Source of the DNA: DATGKR01 sp035294565
Lineage (GTDB): Bacteria; Actinomycetota; Acidimicrobiia; Acidimicrobiales; Palsa-688
DNA length: 7,249 bases
Reading direction: 5' to 3'
Assembly: GCA_035294565.1 (NCBI GenBank)
Contig: DATGKR010000147.1
Location: 1 to 7,249 of the forward strand
Shown here: piece by piece, positions 5,919 through 7,249 of the stretch
Position numbering within the stretch: the first letter of the stretch is position 1
Layout of the letters: every line of letters starts with the position of its first letter
Translations under genes and position numbers: made by a program
Notes under the pieces: model-generated
Database searches by the model: none
Told to the model about the DNA's origin: nothing
Seen by the model: the letters and a program-made list of their open reading frames with translations, nothing else

Positions 5919-7249
5919 GGGATGCCGATGCCGAGAACGGCTACGTCGTCGGAAGGGGCGTTGGCGCCGAGACCCTTCAGGAGCCTGTCCAGCAGGTCGT
6001 CCACGCTGGCGGACGGACCCGACGCCGCCTGCTCCAGACGCTCGATGGCGTTGTCCAGGCTCTCGCCTCGGCGCTCCACGAGGCCGTCGGTGTAGGCGAC
6101 CACCACCACCCTGGCGGCCAGCGCGACGGTCCGCTCGGTCGGCGCCCCCTCGGCGATCCCGATCGGAGGCCCGGGAGGCACCTCGACGGCGGCGGCGGTG
6201 CCGTCGTGGACGACGATCGGCGGGAGGTGGCCGGCGTTGGCGAGCACCATCTCCCGGCGGCCGATGTCGATCACGCCGCAGAGCACCGTGGCGAAGAAAC
6301 CCTCCGATGCGAAGTCGAGCGTTCTGGCGAGATGACCCAGGATGCTAGCCGGGCCGTGGCCTTCCAGCGCGAAGCCCCTCGCCGCGAAGCGCAGCGACGC
6401 CATCACCGAAGCGGCCCGGACGCCGCGGCCTGACACGTCGCCGACGACGAAGGCGAAGCGGTCCTCGCCGAGCAGCACCACATCGTACCAGTCACCACCA
6501 ATGTCAACACCTTCCGCCCCGGGCAGGTAGCGCGCCGCTACGTCCACCCCACGCACCGACGGCAGGGCCTGGGGCAGGAGCGAGTGCTGGAGCGTCTCGG
6601 CCACCGAACGCTGCTCGGCGTAGAGGGCAGCCAGGCGCGCGCTGAGCGCCTCGGCGTAGCGGCGCCGGCGGGTCAGGTACCCGGCCACGGTGACGCTCGC
6701 CAGCGTCAGCGCAAGGCCGCCGGCGAGAGCGATCCACGGCAGGACCCGCGACGAGGTGGGCGCCAGCGGCTGGAGGGGGGTGGCGACCAGGGTGAGGACC
6801 GTGTCGCCGAAGGGGACGGTCACCGTCGCCCGGCTGCCCGTTATCGGCGTGGGAACCGAGGACTCGATCAAGTGGGAGCGATCCAGGCGCGACCCCAAGT
6901 AGAGGGCTATGCCCAGCTGGTGGTAGGGGGAGGACGGAGGCACCGTTATCCGCTTGCCGGGCGGAAGATCGCTCTCCCCGTAGACGATGTATCCGGCAGG
7001 GTTAGGCTCGTTCAGCGCGTAGCCGACCCTCGGCGGCGACCCCGACAGGATATTTGTCACTTGCAGTGTCGTACTTGGCGTGACGCTCGCGAAGAACGCG
7101 CGGCCCGCCGAGCCGTCGGTGGCCAGCCGGGGCTTGGAGAAGGCGTAGGTGAGCAGCCTGGTGCCGCCGGCGGTGCGCTGCCACAAAGACACCGACGCCA
7201 GCTTGACGCCGGCGATGTGGTTGGACACGAAGCGGTCGAAGGTGGCCGG
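5915..7249 (-). CDS. Membrane-anchored sensor SpoIIE/PP2C phosphatase (5' partial)
   Basis: The frame stays open to the right edge, so the N-terminus is missing; 444 codons are visible. Counting from the GTG at 7228 as residue 1, residues 1 to about 160 look extracytoplasmic and resemble the end of a CHASE-like sensor, with VTVPFGDTVLTLVATP (136-151) just before the membrane. Residues about 162-185 form a hydrophobic transmembrane helix followed by RRRR, which places the C-terminal part in the cytoplasm. Residues about 191-215 form a linker helix. The PP2C domain (about 226-437) carries GGDWYD (244-249), GDVSGRG (263-269), NAGHLPP (331-337), TDGLVERR (380-387) and SDDVAVL (426-432), so its metal site looks intact. 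A second, upstream transmembrane helix is expected beyond the window. It probably dephosphorylates the STAS protein encoded directly downstream, with which it overlaps by 4 bases. The GTG at 7228 is not the true start, because homologous-looking coding sequence continues past it. Confidence 0.9.
   Translation of the reverse strand, partial: PATFDRFVSNHIAGVKLASVSLWQRTAGGTRLLTYAFSKPRLATDGSAGRAFFASVTPSTTLQVTNILSGSPPRVGYALNEPNPAGYIVYGESDLPPGKRITVPPSSPYHQLGIALYLGSRLDRSHLIESSVPTPITGSRATVTVPFGDTVLTLVATPLQPLAPTSSRVLPWIALAGGLALTLASVTVAGYLTRRRRYAEALSARLAALYAEQRSVAETLQHSLLPQALPSVRGVDVAARYLPGAEGVDIGGDWYDVVLLGEDRFAFVVGDVSGRGVRAASVMASLRFAARGFALEGHGPASILGHLARTLDFASEGFFATVLCGVIDIGRREMVLANAGHLPPIVVHDGTAAAVEVPPGPPIGIAEGAPTERTVALAARVVVVAYTDGLVERRGESLDNAIERLEQAASGPSASVDDLLDRLLKGLGANAPSDDVAVLGIGIP

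Larger units (their letters stand above)
2417..7249 (-). other. Probable six-gene partner-switching operon
   Basis: Six minus-strand genes run in one direction: sensor PP2C, STAS, ATP-binding kinase, SDR, RsbQ-like hydrolase, RsbP-like PAS-PP2C. Three of the five junctions are 4-base start/stop overlaps (5915-5918 ATGA, 5598-5601 GTGA, 3607-3610 GTGA). The other two are gaps of 15 bases (5215-5229) and 48 bases (4408-4455). The main promoter must lie beyond the right edge. A possible internal promoter precedes the rsbQ-like gene. No strong terminator is visible after 2417. The shared direction, tight spacing and matching functions support one transcription unit, but I cannot show co-transcription. 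Confidence 0.7.

Overview
The window is very GC-rich DNA, packed with genes and with strong G/C bias at third codon positions. The gene content is short ATP-binding anti-sigma-type kinases, STAS anti-anti-sigma factors and several SpoIIE/PP2C phosphatases, with GTG starts and 4-bp start/stop overlaps. This points to an actinobacterium, possibly a lineage such as Acidimicrobiia or Thermoleophilia; the phylum is a fair inference and the class is a guess. I see no tRNA, rRNA, CRISPR array, insertion sequence or phage gene. There is no gene-free stretch longer than 48 bases.

Left part (1-2406, plus strand): the 3' portion of one large gene whose start lies outside the window. It encodes an S9-family (prolyl oligopeptidase / acylaminoacyl-peptidase-like) catalytic domain joined in the same open frame to a class C beta-lactamase-like serine hydrolase and a small C-terminal beta domain. 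It converges tail-to-tail, with only 10 bases between stop codons, on the set of genes that fills the rest of the window.

Right part (2417-7249, all minus strand, so read from right to left): a tightly packed probable six-gene operon. Its order is (1) a membrane-anchored sensor PP2C phosphatase, cut by the right edge; (2) a STAS anti-anti-sigma factor; (3) an RsbW-type ATP-binding anti-sigma/kinase protein; (4) a short-chain dehydrogenase/reductase (SDR); (5) an alpha/beta hydrolase that closely resembles Bacillus RsbQ; (6) a PAS plus coiled-coil plus PP2C phosphatase with the RsbP layout. Genes 1-2, 2-3 and 5-6 overlap by 4 bases (ATGA, GTGA, GTGA); genes 3-4 are 15 bases apart and genes 4-5 are 48 bases apart.

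Together the minus-strand genes look like a complete partner-switching signalling unit, except that no sigma factor is present. The kinase/anti-sigma would phosphorylate the STAS protein. Two different phosphatases, one sensing outside the membrane and one controlled by the RsbQ hydrolase through its PAS domain, would dephosphorylate STAS and release the target. The most intriguing point is the SDR directly upstream of the RsbQ-like gene. RsbQ belongs to the family that includes the plant receptors D14 and KAI2 and is thought to act on a small hydrophobic ligand that has not been identified, so the SDR could make, modify or remove that ligand. This is a hypothesis. A possible leaderless promoter directly in front of the rsbQ-like gene suggests that the rsbQ-rsbP pair may also be transcribed independently.
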